From Oceanospirillaceae bacterium (GTDB lineage Bacteria; Pseudomonadota; Gammaproteobacteria; Pseudomonadales; Litoribrevibacteraceae): a DNA stretch of 64,000 bases. Numbering within the stretch: position 1 is the first letter of the stretch; every line of letters starts with the position of its first letter. Positions 55,722 to 64,000 of this stretch are shown here, piece after piece. A program made the translations under genes and the position numbers. A model generated the notes under the pieces. It made no database searches and had not been told where the DNA came from. It worked only from the letters and a program-made list of their open reading frames with translations. The stretch lies in contig JADFAD010000003.1 in NCBI GenBank assembly GCA_015665455.1, positions 186,001-250,000 on the forward strand. The letters are read 5' to 3'.

Positions 55722-57218
55722 TTAACATTTAAACGTAATCGTTACCTTTAAACCACCTAAGGTAGAATGCGAACACCCGATTGAACCACCATGCGCTTCA
55801 ACGATATTTTTACAGATAGCCATCCCCAAGCCTGAACCACCAGAGCTACGACTTCGGCTCTTATCTACACGGTATAGTCGATCGAACAGCAGAGATAAAG
55901 ACTCAGGAGGAACCCCCGGAGAACCGTCTTCAACAGTAATTTCCTGATACCCCTCTTTCACCTGCAACGCAACGCACACATCCGAAGGGGCATCCGTGTA
56001 CCTTAAACTGTTTGTTAAAAGGTTATTTATCAATTGTCTTAAACGCTCTTTGTCACCATGCAGGGCTTTTGGATAGCCAAATAAATTATATTTGAGCGTT
56101 AAATTACTCTTAGTAAATAACGGTTCCATCCCATTTATCGTAGACATCAAGATTTGATTTAAATCCACCGAATCCATTTGGTAATCCAGAGCACCTGAAT
56201 CCGATAAGGTAAGTACTCTAAGGTCAGCAATCATTTTTTCAAGCATCAACACTTCTTCTTGAAGACTCTGAACCGCATCAATGGATAAAGGTCTCACACC
56301 ATCAGTAATCGCTTCAATTTCACCCTTCAGGACAGCAACAGGCGTCCTCAACTCGTGAGCAATATCGGAACTCCATTGCAAGCGAGAGTTTTCATTTTTC
56401 TGAAGAACACGAGATAGATAATTAAAATCTGTTACCAGTTGCCCAATTTCATCACGTAACTTTGTTTCATCATTAACTAAGGCTACTTGGGCACCGTAAT
56501 TTCCTTTCGACAAGCTTCGAGCCCCTTTCGCAACGGACATAACAGGGTGTGATATACGGTTTGCAAGCCACCAAGCCACCAAAGCACACAAGATCAAGGA
56601 ACAAATTGAAATAACAACAAAACCGACTGTTTGCTGTTTTATAAAATTTTGTTCTTGCTTAGCAATTTGAGATTTTGAAGGCTTATAAGCCACATAAGCC
56701 GTTTTTTTATTCTTGTTAAAAACAGGAAAATACATAACGTCATCTGACGGCCAAATTCGACCATAGACAGGTACGTAATCAAGATCAACAAAGGAAATTC
56801 GGTCAGTAATTCCGCCATGAAGAGGCGCTCTTAAATCCCCACCTCTTGGTGGTGGCGGATGCCTATCAAAGTGACCATTAAAATTATCTCGTGGCCGAAT
56901 TGGCGGAGGCCTAGGGGGCTCTCTATTGAGTAAAGATTGCCTTTCTTCAGGGTCAGCACTGGAAATGAGAGCATCTCTAACTGTGTCATTCCACTCCCTA
57001 GAACGGATGTTTTGTAATTTGATTTCGGCTCGACTGACTCGGCTTGTCATCAACTCAGCAATTTTTTCAACCGTTGCTAGCTCACGTTGCTTAACGTATT
57101 CAATAAGTCCAAAATAAAAAGAAAATTGATTAAATGCAAAAAACACCGTGATTAGCATGACAGAGAAGCCCGCAAAAATCACAAACAGGCGAGATCGAAG
57201 TGTTTTAAACTGATACAT
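55722..57218 (-). CDS. Sensor histidine kinase (BaeS-like) with Pro-rich periplasmic loop
   Basis: 498 residues from the ATG at 57218 (a TTG precedes it). Membrane segments near 9-31 and 195-220 enclose a periplasmic domain. That domain contains a Pro/Arg-rich stretch at about 100-130 (REPPRPPPIRPRD..., RHPPPPRGGD). HAMP domain, then the phospho-acceptor His in SSDIAHELRTPVAVLKGE, and the ATP-binding domain (NNLLTNSLRYT, VEDGSPGVP, GSGLGMAICKNIVEAHGG). Partner of the downstream regulator. Confidence 0.93.
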   Translation of the reverse strand: MYQFKTLRSRLFVIFAGFSVMLITVFFAFNQFSFYFGLIEYVKQRELATVEKIAELMTSRVSRAEIKLQNIRSREWNDTVRDALISSADPEERQSLLNREPPRPPPIRPRDNFNGHFDRHPPPPRGGDLRAPLHGGITDRISFVDLDYVPVYGRIWPSDDVMYFPVFNKNKKTAYVAYKPSKSQIAKQEQNFIKQQTVGFVVISICSLILCALVAWWLANRISHPVMSVAKGARSLSKGNYGAQVALVNDETKLRDEIGQLVTDFNYLSRVLQKNENSRLQWSSDIAHELRTPVAVLKGEIEAITDGVRPLSIDAVQSLQEEVLMLEKMIADLRVLTLSDSGALDYQMDSVDLNQILMSTINGMEPLFTKSNLTLKYNLFGYPKALHGDKERLRQLINNLLTNSLRYTDAPSDVCVALQVKEGYQEITVEDGSPGVPPESLSLLFDRLYRVDKSRSRSSGGSGLGMAICKNIVEAHGGSIGCSHSTLGGLKVTITFKC

Positions 57219-57347
57219 CAAATAACCAACAACAATGAAATTCAGACAAGATAACTAATCCTTCAGTTTACCTTGGCAAAAACAACTTTAAAGGTAAGAA
57301 CCTATAAATCCTTATTTTTTCCACATATACAACATGAAAAAAATTAA

Positions 57348-58112
57348 TCAGGACTTAGCGTAAGTTTTATTAAGATACTTCAAGATATCCCGAGACTGAA
57401 ACAAGTGGGCATTGGTATTTGGGTCTTCTAGGTAAGGAACCATTACATCACCGTGATCAGCCAGAAATTGTTCACGCTTTGAACCTTTCACTGGTTTATA
57501 GGGACCGGTATGAAACCGGAAAGCCGCTGGCCCCATATCAGCCTTCTGCTGCTTGCCAAGATTAACAAGCTTATAGGGTAATTCAAGCTCACAAAGAAGC
57601 TCCCTAACCGGCCGAGAAAACGGACTTGATTCAAAACTGTATAAAGTTAAGGGCTTCTCCACTGACAGAGAAGACCGAGCATGCACCCCGCCGCCTCGTC
57701 TTAATAACTTGATTGCGGAATCGAACAGACCGTCGACCCGGCCAGTTTCGAATTTTTTAGGGATTTCTTTGTTACCGTAAGATTTGAATAAATACGCCAG
57801 AATAAGATCTTTACTGATAATCTTCTTGTCATTATTTTTATCATACAGAAATGGAATTTGATCACTTCCTGAAATGCGCCCCAACTCATCTTTAAAGCGC
57901 CGACCTTCCTCTGGGCAAGGGTAAATATCTACATCAAGATTGAGTTCTGTAATAGCTTCACGAACAGCCCTACAATCCGAACAACCTTCTCGATCAAATA
58001 AAACAAGATCCACATCAGGCAGTGACGTTTTTCGCGAGCCAGTCGTACCTTTCCAACCTGTAAGCATCGATACCAATGTAGAACTATAAATATTTAAGAA
58101 ATGACCAATCAT
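57348..58112 (-). CDS. Double thioredoxin-fold protein (glutaredoxin-like plus GST N-terminal-like)
   Basis: 254 residues from the ATG at 58112 (AAGGA eight bases upstream). First module: FDREGCSDCRAVREAI with a CSDC redox pair, cis-Pro in SDQIPFLYD. Second module: YSFESSPFSRPVRELLCELE, a GST N-terminal-like fold with SPFS instead of a Cys pair, then VPYLEDPN and QSRDILKYL. No GST helical domain, so probably a glutathione-binding or redox protein. It starts 26 bp after the K+ channel stop, suggesting an operon. Confidence 0.8.
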   Translation of the reverse strand: MIGHFLNIYSSTLVSMLTGWKGTTGSRKTSLPDVDLVLFDREGCSDCRAVREAITELNLDVDIYPCPEEGRRFKDELGRISGSDQIPFLYDKNNDKKIISKDLILAYLFKSYGNKEIPKKFETGRVDGLFDSAIKLLRRGGGVHARSSLSVEKPLTLYSFESSPFSRPVRELLCELELPYKLVNLGKQQKADMGPAAFRFHTGPYKPVKGSKREQFLADHGDVMVPYLEDPNTNAHLFQSRDILKYLNKTYAKS

Positions 58113-58138
58113 TTTTTCTATCCTTGAATTACATACAA

Positions 58139-58951
58139 CTATAATTTTGTGCCACAAGAGTGACAGTAATTTGCACCCACTAGGTGATCAGTTTTTTTAC
58201 AAGATAAACAAGAAACCGTAGTGATGCCTTCTCTTTGTATTTTACTGGCCAATTCGGCAGTAAAGATGCCTGTTGGCACCGCTATGATGCTGTAACCTAA
58301 AATCATGACAACAGAGGCAATGGCCTGCCCGATTGCAGTGTGGGGCGAAATATCACCATAACCAACCGTTGTCATTGTTACAATCGCCCAATAAATACTG
58401 CGTGGAATACTTGTAAATCCATTATCAGGACCTTCAATAACGTACATTACCGAACCAAAAATCGTGGCTAATGTCACCACAAAAAACAAAAACACCGTTA
58501 CCTTTTGACGGCTTGAGTTTAACGCGGACAAAAGAAAGTTAGCTTGATGAATGTAATGAGAAAGACGTAGTACTCTAAATATCCGTAATACACGCACAAT
58601 ACGAATCACTAGAAACTCATTAGTCCCCGGAATAAACAATGAAATGTACGTAGGTATAACAGACAACAAATCCACCAACCCATAAAAACTAAAAATGTAT
58701 TTTAAAGGCCTCGGGTTCACACAAACCCGAACAATGTATTCAATTGAAAATAGGATTGTGAAAAACCACTCGACAAGATACAACCACTCACCATGCCGAG
58801 CATTAATCCGCTCAACACTGTCTAGCATGACCGCAAAAACACTGAGCAAAATAGACAGAATCAAAAGAACATCGAAAGCCTTGCCCAATTTTGTATCTGT
58901 TTTATAAATAATATCAAAGACTTGATCACGCCAGTCATTAAACCGAGTCAT
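58139..58951 (-). CDS. Voltage-gated-type potassium channel with C-terminal zinc ribbon
   Basis: 270 residues with six membrane segments. S4 carries regularly spaced Arg (VIRIVRVLRIFRVLRLSHY), and the pore has the K+ filter in TMTTVGYGDISP. The cytoplasmic tail is short and ends in two C-x2-C pairs (CLSCKKTDHLVGANYCHSC), a small zinc ribbon in place of a larger regulatory domain. AAAGGA precedes the ATG. Inner membrane. Probably cotranscribed with the double thioredoxin-fold gene. Confidence 0.9.
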   Translation of the reverse strand: MTRFNDWRDQVFDIIYKTDTKLGKAFDVLLILSILLSVFAVMLDSVERINARHGEWLYLVEWFFTILFSIEYIVRVCVNPRPLKYIFSFYGLVDLLSVIPTYISLFIPGTNEFLVIRIVRVLRIFRVLRLSHYIHQANFLLSALNSSRQKVTVFLFFVVTLATIFGSVMYVIEGPDNGFTSIPRSIYWAIVTMTTVGYGDISPHTAIGQAIASVVMILGYSIIAVPTGIFTAELASKIQREGITTVSCLSCKKTDHLVGANYCHSCGTKL

Positions 58952-59024
58952 TGAAAAACCATTCCTTTCTGTTAGTCTTAATAATATACCCGCCTAAAAA
59001 GCAACTCAAAGAAGTAGCTCTATC

Positions 59025-59417
59025 ATGTCTAAAGGATCGGAGAAGCACAAGCAGCGAAATGAAGCCATTATCTACTTTGGTAAAGATCTTGTTCGTCGCT
59101 CTGGATCACATTGCGAACTCTGTGACGCACATGGTACAAAACTCACAATACATGAAGTTCCCCCCGTTCCTAAGGAACCGGATTTCGATCATTGCATATT
59201 TGTTTGTGAAGCGTGCTCAGAACAAATAAACACGCCAAAAAAAATTGATACTAACCACTGGAGATGTCTCAACACCTCTGCTTGGAGCCAAATACCTGCG
59301 GTTCAAGTAATGTCAGTCTTAATGTTAAACCATCTCTCAAGCCATGACTGGGCAGTCGAATTAAAAGAGCAGCTCTATCTAGCCCCTGAAATCCAAGAAT
59401 GGCTCGAAAGCATCTAG
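59025..59417 (+). CDS. PhnA-like zinc-ribbon/HNH-like protein
   Basis: 130 residues. Cys pairs in GSHCELCDAHG and FVCEACSEQI form a putative zinc site; the spaced EVPPVPKEPDFDHC and DTNHWRCLN segments are typical of a small family often annotated as PhnA-like in marine gammaproteobacteria. Despite the name, a role in phosphonate metabolism is not shown. The ribosome-binding site is weak. Divergent from the K+ channel gene. Confidence 0.7.
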   Translation: MSKGSEKHKQRNEAIIYFGKDLVRRSGSHCELCDAHGTKLTIHEVPPVPKEPDFDHCIFVCEACSEQINTPKKIDTNHWRCLNTSAWSQIPAVQVMSVLMLNHLSSHDWAVELKEQLYLAPEIQEWLESI

Positions 59418-59488
59418 TTGTTATACCCGCTCAGTTCATCAAAACATCACCAGCAATTTCTTAATATTAATCAACAAAAATCAAAACA

Positions 59489-59523
59489 AAAAAAAAGGCA
59501 ACACAATTAAGTGCTGCCTTTCA
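59489..59523 (-). terminator. Terminator of the cold-shock gene
   Basis: On the minus strand GGCAGCAC-TTAATT-GTGTTGCC followed by nine T residues. A second stem, CTTGATT/AATCAAG (59546-59573), lies between it and the stop codon. Confidence 0.88.
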
Positions 59524-59585
59524 CTTATAACCCTCGGGCTATAAGCTTGATTCGAATAACTTCAAATCAAGAAGCGATTTAAAAA

Positions 59586-59792
59586 TTAAAGCGCTGTAAT
59601 GTTCTCTGCTTGAGGACCTTTCTGGCCTTGAGTAACAGTGAACGAAACTTTTTGGCCTTCAGCCAAAGTTTTGAAACCTGAACCAGTGATAGCACTGAAG
59701 TGTGCGAAAACGTCTGGGCCAGACTCTTGCTCAATGAAACCAAAACCTTTAGATTCGTTGAACCATTTAACAGTACCAGTAGTAGTAGACAT
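59586..59792 (-). CDS. CspA-family cold-shock protein
   Basis: 68 residues from the ATG at 59792 (AGGA eight bases upstream). Single cold-shock domain with RNP1 KGFGFIEQ and RNP2 VFAHFSAI. Binds single-stranded RNA/DNA and melts RNA structure. A leader of about 150 bases, as in cold-induced csp genes, suggests post-transcriptional control, though other csp genes are constitutive. Own promoter and terminator. Confidence 0.95.
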   Translation of the reverse strand: MSTTTGTVKWFNESKGFGFIEQESGPDVFAHFSAITGSGFKTLAEGQKVSFTVTQGQKGPQAENITAL

Positions 59793-59948
59793 AATGTATA
59801 TCCTAATATTCAAAAGTAATTTAAGTCTTTAATAAAGACAGATTGTGCTGAAAGTGTTGCTATTACTTATGAAGAACAGGACGAGGCACTCTTAAAAGAA
59901 CATCGAAATGGTGTTGCATAAATATATAAAACGTTTCAAGCTGTGTGC

Positions 59949-59976
59949 ATCATAACCAATCCAGAGTATTAGTCAA
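59949..59976 (-). promoter_or_regulatory. Promoter of the cold-shock gene
   Basis: On the minus strand TTGACT, 16-bp spacer, TATGAT. The predicted start near 59942 leaves a leader of about 150 bases. Confidence 0.7.
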
Positions 59977-60036
59977 CACCTTTCTAAAAAATAAATTCAG
60001 GCCTTTGAATATAGAATACAAAGTAATAAAAACGCC

Positions 60037-60951
60037 CTATTTTCGATCAAATTTACGTTTAGAAGGCTTGAATTTACTGGGCTCGTCACTGTTTCTATCA
60101 GATTTATTGGTTCTACTGTTTCTATTTTTTGTGTTATTAGGTTTCTTAGCCACCCGAGGATAAGCATCAAAATGAGTGTTTTTCGCTTTGGGTTTTACAG
60201 AAAACTCAGATCCACTAGACGCAGTCTTATTAGAATGCTTAACGGACTCATTAATTTCATCCATTTCTTCTTGAGTTAAATTTCTCCATTGGCCAGGTTT
60301 CAATCCCGACAAATGTACATTCATGATTCGAGATCGCTTAAGTTTCGTCACTTCGTAGCCCAAATATTCACACATTCTACGAATTTGACGATTAAGCCCC
60401 TGAGTCAGAATAATTTTAAAAACGAATCGACTTTGAATGGTGACTACGCAAGGTTTTGTTATCGTATCAAGGATAGGAACCCCACGAGCCATGCGTTCAG
60501 CAAATCGTTCATTTAACGGTTTATCAACCGTAACAATGTATTCTTTGTCGTGAGCGTTCTCAGCACGCAGTATTTTATTAACAATATCACCGTCAGTGGT
60601 TAAAAAGATAAGACCTTCCGAAGGTTTATCTAATCGACCGATAGGAAATATACGTTCTTTGTGACCGATCGCATCAACGATATTACCTCGTACATTACGT
60701 TCTGTAGTGCAAGTAATACCGATGGGTTTATTGTAAGCGATGTACACACGATCTGATTTATTTACCGCACTAGCCTTAATCTGTTTACTTCCAACGTAAA
60801 CTTCATCTCCAGGGGCAACCTTTGTACCTAATTCAGGCACCTTACCATTAATAGTTACTCTATTTTGTTCAATGAGCTTGTCAGCCTCTCTCCTTGAACA
60901 AAAACCAGAATCACTTATAAATTTATTAAGGCGAATTTCACCGTCACTCAC
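60037..60951 (-). CDS. rluF: 23S rRNA pseudouridine(2604) synthase RluF
   Basis: 304 residues. S4 RNA-binding domain (RLNKFISDSGFCSRREADKL), then the catalytic domain with the active Asp in IFPIGRLDKPSEGLIF and QGLNRQIRRMCEYLGYEV. The MNVHLSGLKPGQW segment matches RluF closely. A basic, low-complexity C-terminal tail of about 65 residues (Lys/Asn/Arg-rich) is like the tail of E. coli RluF. Divergent from the small monooxygenase gene. Confidence 0.94.
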   Translation of the reverse strand: MSDGEIRLNKFISDSGFCSRREADKLIEQNRVTINGKVPELGTKVAPGDEVYVGSKQIKASAVNKSDRVYIAYNKPIGITCTTERNVRGNIVDAIGHKERIFPIGRLDKPSEGLIFLTTDGDIVNKILRAENAHDKEYIVTVDKPLNERFAERMARGVPILDTITKPCVVTIQSRFVFKIILTQGLNRQIRRMCEYLGYEVTKLKRSRIMNVHLSGLKPGQWRNLTQEEMDEINESVKHSNKTASSGSEFSVKPKAKNTHFDAYPRVAKKPNNTKNRNSRTNKSDRNSDEPSKFKPSKRKFDRK

Positions 60952-61174
60952 AATACCGTCCTACGTAATAATGTCTTTGCTATCTGGAGGGCATTAAAGC
61001 ATATTCCTCTTAGAGAATCTTTAACTAGGAAGCGCTAGAACAGGCCGATACAAGTGCTGCACTGTCTAGAAGCCAAAGATCAGTCGGTTGATTTATCTTT
61101 TGCTCATGGACTTTAATTACAAACAGGTTTGAGTTACCCATTAAACACAACAAACAATCAAGGAAGCCGACTTT

Positions 61175-61474
61175 ATGTTTATTGTTGCAAACAGAATCCC
61201 CGTGGCGAGTGACTGGGCAAATGAATTTGAAGAGCGTTTTAGAAAAAGAGCAGGAGAAATAGAAAGTCAGCCGGGTTTTGTACAGATGCAGATTTTAAAA
61301 CCCTTGAGTGATGACGCCCCCTATATAGTACAAACGACTTGGGAAAATGACGCCGCATTCCAAAACTGGATCAAAAGTGAAGACTTCAAGGTTGCACATC
61401 AAAACCCCATGCCTAAAGAGGCATTTACCGGTAAACCATCAATGGAACGACATGAGGTAGTTATTTCGAGTTAA
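61175..61474 (+). CDS. Antibiotic-biosynthesis-monooxygenase-fold protein (heme-oxygenase-like HmoA/IsdG group)
   Basis: 99 residues, dimeric ferredoxin-like ABM fold. FEERFRKRAGEIESQPGFV, TWENDAAFQNWIKSEDFKVAH and the final GKPSMERHEV match the group that includes heme-degrading IsdG/HmoA proteins; the His in KVAH is at the heme-ligand position of that group. Actual heme activity is not shown by sequence. AAGGAAG precedes the ATG. The last 14 bases overlap the convergent RNA methyltransferase gene. Confidence 0.8.
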   Translation: MFIVANRIPVASDWANEFEERFRKRAGEIESQPGFVQMQILKPLSDDAPYIVQTTWENDAAFQNWIKSEDFKVAHQNPMPKEAFTGKPSMERHEVVISS

Positions 61475-61982
61475 CCTTTACCAAATTATTTTTATCTCGA
61501 CTCTTACGGATTAAGTCGTCACCAGTCACTGTTTGAGTCGATTTCGCAATTCTATCGTATAAGACCACGTTAACCGTAGCCGCTAAATTCAAACAACCTA
61601 CCGTCGGGATGTACACGACTTCATCCGCTCGATCAATAACAGCTTGGTCAATCGTGCCATCTTCTGGCCCAAAGATATAAAAGGCAATATCGGGATGCGT
61701 GAGCTCAGGAAGCGGTAGCGCCCCTTCCACCAGTTCAACGCACACAACTGAAGCCCCCTCAGGAATGGCATCAATCAAAGATTCAACACCTGTTAACGGT
61801 ATTTTACGGGTAATTTGTTTCGTATCAGTAGTGAACTTAGCTGCTCTATCGTATCGCCCACCGGTATAGATAACCGCATTGGCAGAAAAGCATCCTGCGG
61901 CTCTCATGACAGCCCCCACATTCGTAGGGCTTTTAGGGTTACTTAAACCAATGGTTATCTGAGGGCTATTCATTTTACTCAT
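61461..61982 (-). CDS. TrmH/SpoU-family RNA methyltransferase
   Basis: 173 residues, close to the size of TrmL/TrmH core enzymes, a knotted SPOUT fold. Motif 1 NPKSPTNVGAVMRAAGCF, motif 2 FYIFGPEDGTIDQAV, motif 3 YIPTVGCLNLAATVNVVLYD. Methylates ribose 2'-O of tRNA or rRNA by family; the target cannot be told. The start is ambiguous between two ATGs three codons apart. Confidence 0.88.
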   Translation of the reverse strand: MSKMNSPQITIGLSNPKSPTNVGAVMRAAGCFSANAVIYTGGRYDRAAKFTTDTKQITRKIPLTGVESLIDAIPEGASVVCVELVEGALPLPELTHPDIAFYIFGPEDGTIDQAVIDRADEVVYIPTVGCLNLAATVNVVLYDRIAKSTQTVTGDDLIRKSRDKNNLVKVNSK

Positions 61983-62009
61983 CGATGGATTTTCTGTTCT
62001 TAGAGTCTG

Positions 62010-62738
62010 TTAATCGAATGCTTTACGGGCTAGATATACCGAGTTTGTAGAAACACCTCCGGTATAAGGATTTGGGAAAGTGATTACATGCGCTTCCGAA
62101 GAGTCAAACACCAAATCTAACAGCTCAGTAAATTCTTTAGCAGGAGGCTCATCAGACCACAATCCAAAAACACCGCCTGGCAGTAATTTTTCAGACATTG
62201 CGGTTAACCCTTCGACGGTATAAAACGTGCTATTTTCAGGGTTCAACCAATAACTTGGCGAATGATCAATATCCAATAGAACCGCATGCACACGCTTATT
62301 ATTGGTTGTTCCATCAAAACCTATGTCTTTAGAGGTTGCAACTTCAAAGAAATCAGCATGGGTTAGAGAGCACCTAGGATCTGAAACCAATTCTTTTCCA
62401 AGAGGAACTAACCCTTTCTTGTGCCAGTCAATTACAGGCGCCATTACATCAACAACGTTCAACGATTTTACCGCAGGATTTTCTAACGCCGCGACAGCGG
62501 TATAGCCCAAGCCCAATCCGCCGACCACCACATCCAGTTCTTGCTCGTCTAGCAAGGCTAATCCCAGCTTTGAGAGCTGAATTTCTGCTTCGGTAAATAA
62601 GCTGGACATCAGGAACTCATCTCTGAGTTTCACTTCATACAGTATCTGACCGTTTAGCCTTGGCTCTGATCTTCTTCTTAGACTGATCGCACCGCGCGGT
62701 GTTTCTTGATAGTCCAACTCTTCAAATAACAGTGACAT
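62010..62738 (-). CDS. Spermidine-synthase-fold methyltransferase-like protein
   Basis: 242 residues with the Rossmann-like fold of spermidine synthases. VVVGGLGLGYTAVAAL is the dcSAM/SAM loop, VVDVMAPVIDWHKKGL the following acidic strand, and AVLLDIDHSPSYWL replaces the catalytic Asp-x-x-Asp region. The aminopropyl-acceptor residues do not look conserved, so true spermidine synthase activity is doubtful. It may be a methyltransferase. It lies 27 bp upstream of the RNA methyltransferase gene on the same strand. Confidence 0.75.
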   Translation of the reverse strand: MSLLFEELDYQETPRGAISLRRRSEPRLNGQILYEVKLRDEFLMSSLFTEAEIQLSKLGLALLDEQELDVVVGGLGLGYTAVAALENPAVKSLNVVDVMAPVIDWHKKGLVPLGKELVSDPRCSLTHADFFEVATSKDIGFDGTTNNKRVHAVLLDIDHSPSYWLNPENSTFYTVEGLTAMSEKLLPGGVFGLWSDEPPAKEFTELLDLVFDSSEAHVITFPNPYTGGVSTNSVYLARKAFD

Positions 62739-62835
62739 TCTATAGACCCATTAATTTTTTAAGCCATATTACCATTGATTCAAAAGTAATAGAGGTTTAA
62801 AGGTGCATCGAAAAGATTAAACCCTAATGTTTTTA

Positions 62836-64000
62836 CTAGACAGCAAAGCTCGACGCCATGTCCTTGAGCTTATAGGCCAAATTAGCCTGCATTTGGGCAG
62901 ATATTCGGATTTGTTCACCACCTGTCGCTGTCTGAGTCGTCTGTTCGTTAATTCTTTGTAATTTCTTAGACACTTCATCACTTACACAAGACTGCTCTTC
63001 CGTTGCGGTTGCAACCTGAGTAGAAATATCAACTAAGGAATCAACTGAGATAAGGATGTGGTTCAACGTTTCCTTAATGGATTCAGCAACATCACTAACT
63101 TCAGTCGACACCTGATGAATTGCTTTTGTTGTAGCATTCACGACGGTTTCACCGCTGCTGGCCGCGTTTTCAACTTTACGTACCGCATCAACCGTTGACT
63201 GAGTATTTTCGGCAACCTCAAAGATTGATAATGACATTTGTTCTACCGCCGCAGATACCTGAACAGTGTTCTCTAGCTGATGTTCAAGATGACTGGCATT
63301 ATCAGCAGAAACAGAACTCGCTTCCTCAGCGGTCGTACTTAATTCCAGGCTCGCATCATTTAAGTGATTCAGCGTTTCGCCAAACACTTCCAACATCTGA
63401 TTAAGCTGGTTTGAAATAAGCCCTAGCTCATCCTCAGCAATTACCGAAGCTCTTAACTTAAGGTTCTTATCTCTTGAGGCCGTTTGAATTACTGCAACGA
63501 TGGAAGCAACTTGTTTGTTCAAATCCAACAATATTTTAAGGGCGACCAACACCGCCGAAAGAATAATGACTAGAGACAAAATCAACCAAGAATAAAATTG
63601 TGAAGACGCTTCATCAGACTTATCTCGAGTCAAAGAAATCAATGAATTTGATATGGTATCCTCAACGTCTTTTAAATTATTAATTCGGGCCGTTGACGCT
63701 TTAAACCAATCTCCGGCATCGCCACTTAAATCATTAGAAAACGCAGCATTACGGTATCGTCCAACCAAGTCCTGTTTAATGGCTTGTTTGTATGATTGAA
63801 CAAGCTGATCCGATGCAAAAGTTTCAAACAAACCGAAATACGTGTTTTGTTCCGTTACTAGCGTTATGAACTTTTCATAAAGGCCTTCCGTAAACCCGTT
63901 CATAGAAAATGCGCTGCTCAAAACCGCCCGTTCGATGCCTGCTCGTTCCTTGCCTTGCAGAAAATTATAGAATGCAATTAATTGCTGAGCGATGACAGGG
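62836..64000 (-). CDS. NIT-domain methyl-accepting chemotaxis protein lacking the signalling tip, 5' end outside window
   Basis: The reading frame continues in frame to the right edge, so the gene start is missing. The segment FLQGKERAGIERAVLSSAFS is a hallmark of the nitrate/nitrite-sensing NIT domain. A membrane segment (WLILSLVIILSAVLVALKI) and HAMP-like region follow, then a methyl-accepting coiled coil (ETVVNATTKAIHQVSTEVSDVAESI). The universal tip that contacts CheA/CheW ([20 protein letters not shown] and neighbours) is absent: VAESI runs directly into KETLNHILISVDSL...TQVATATEEQS, which belongs to the returning helix. Roughly 100 residues are missing in frame. Confidence 0.88.
   Translation of the reverse strand, partial: PVIAQQLIAFYNFLQGKERAGIERAVLSSAFSMNGFTEGLYEKFITLVTEQNTYFGLFETFASDQLVQSYKQAIKQDLVGRYRNAAFSNDLSGDAGDWFKASTARINNLKDVEDTISNSLISLTRDKSDEASSQFYSWLILSLVIILSAVLVALKILLDLNKQVASIVAVIQTASRDKNLKLRASVIAEDELGLISNQLNQMLEVFGETLNHLNDASLELSTTAEEASSVSADNASHLEHQLENTVQVSAAVEQMSLSIFEVAENTQSTVDAVRKVENAASSGETVVNATTKAIHQVSTEVSDVAESIKETLNHILISVDSLVDISTQVATATEEQSCVSDEVSKKLQRINEQTTQTATGGEQIRISAQMQANLAYKLKDMASSFAV

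Noticed and set aside
62010-62738. Calling this gene speE
   Set aside because: The fold matches, but the catalytic acidic pair and amine-binding residues are not evident and the usual partner speD is absent.

Overview
The window is 64 kb of A+T-rich chromosome (roughly 40% G+C by eye) from a gammaproteobacterium. The best fit is a free-living, probably marine, Oceanospirillales-type heterotroph. The evidence is the gltA / sdhCDAB / sucAB-lpd-sucCD block, a methylcitrate operon with acnD and prpF instead of prpD, an extended ribosome modulation factor, CheV plus a NIT-type chemoreceptor, and RluF and fused RlmKL. The genus is inference. I found no tRNA or rRNA gene, insertion sequence, integrase or CRISPR array, so this looks like core chromosome with a few accessory clusters.

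Layout. 1-6.2 kb: 3' part of nnr is off the left edge, then a double thioredoxin-fold protein, a LysR regulator divergent from tag, rmf with its terminator, a STAS-like protein and an ICMT-family membrane protein. 6.3-13.2 kb: gntR-prpB-prpC-acnD-prpF (propionyl-CoA oxidation to pyruvate and succinate) with a readable promoter and three TTGTCGACAA-type operators. 13.2-19.5 kb: htpG behind a near-consensus sigma-32 promoter, an operon of DUF599 protein, two hotdog thioesterases and an unknown membrane protein, then a phospholipase D/cardiolipin synthase-like gene with a C10 tract in its first codons. 19.6-32.6 kb: TCA-cycle cluster, with gltA divergent from sdhCDAB and then sucA-sucB-lpdA-sucC-sucD. 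32.6-39.4 kb: sixA, an alpha/beta hydrolase, a DUF4892 protein, rssA-like patatin, prmB, aroC and an MFS transporter, all leftward.

39.5-44.1 kb: signalling genes (a small CheZ-like protein, MOSC protein, CheV, EAL-HDOD protein) and tatD. 44.1-50.3 kb: a compact cluster of an alkyl-DHAP-synthase-like flavoprotein, a GlpD-like dehydrogenase and an FGGY kinase, divergent from an AraC-family regulator. I consider this the best candidate for an undescribed pathway: the three enzymes could run ether-lipid synthesis chemistry in reverse on alkylglycerols. 50.3-64 kb: glutaredoxin-like protein, DUF5610-like protein, rlmKL, a Spy-like periplasmic protein with a BaeSR-like two-component system, a double thioredoxin-fold protein beside a voltage-gated-type K+ channel with a zinc-ribbon tail, a PhnA-like protein, a cold-shock protein with a long leader, rluF, a heme-monooxygenase-like protein, an RNA methyltransferase, a spermidine-synthase-fold protein, and a NIT-domain chemoreceptor that lacks the universally conserved signalling tip.

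Main points for a second look: the ether-lipid-like cluster, the tip-less chemoreceptor, the C10 tract with two out-of-register start codons, the CheZ-like protein, and the prp operator array.
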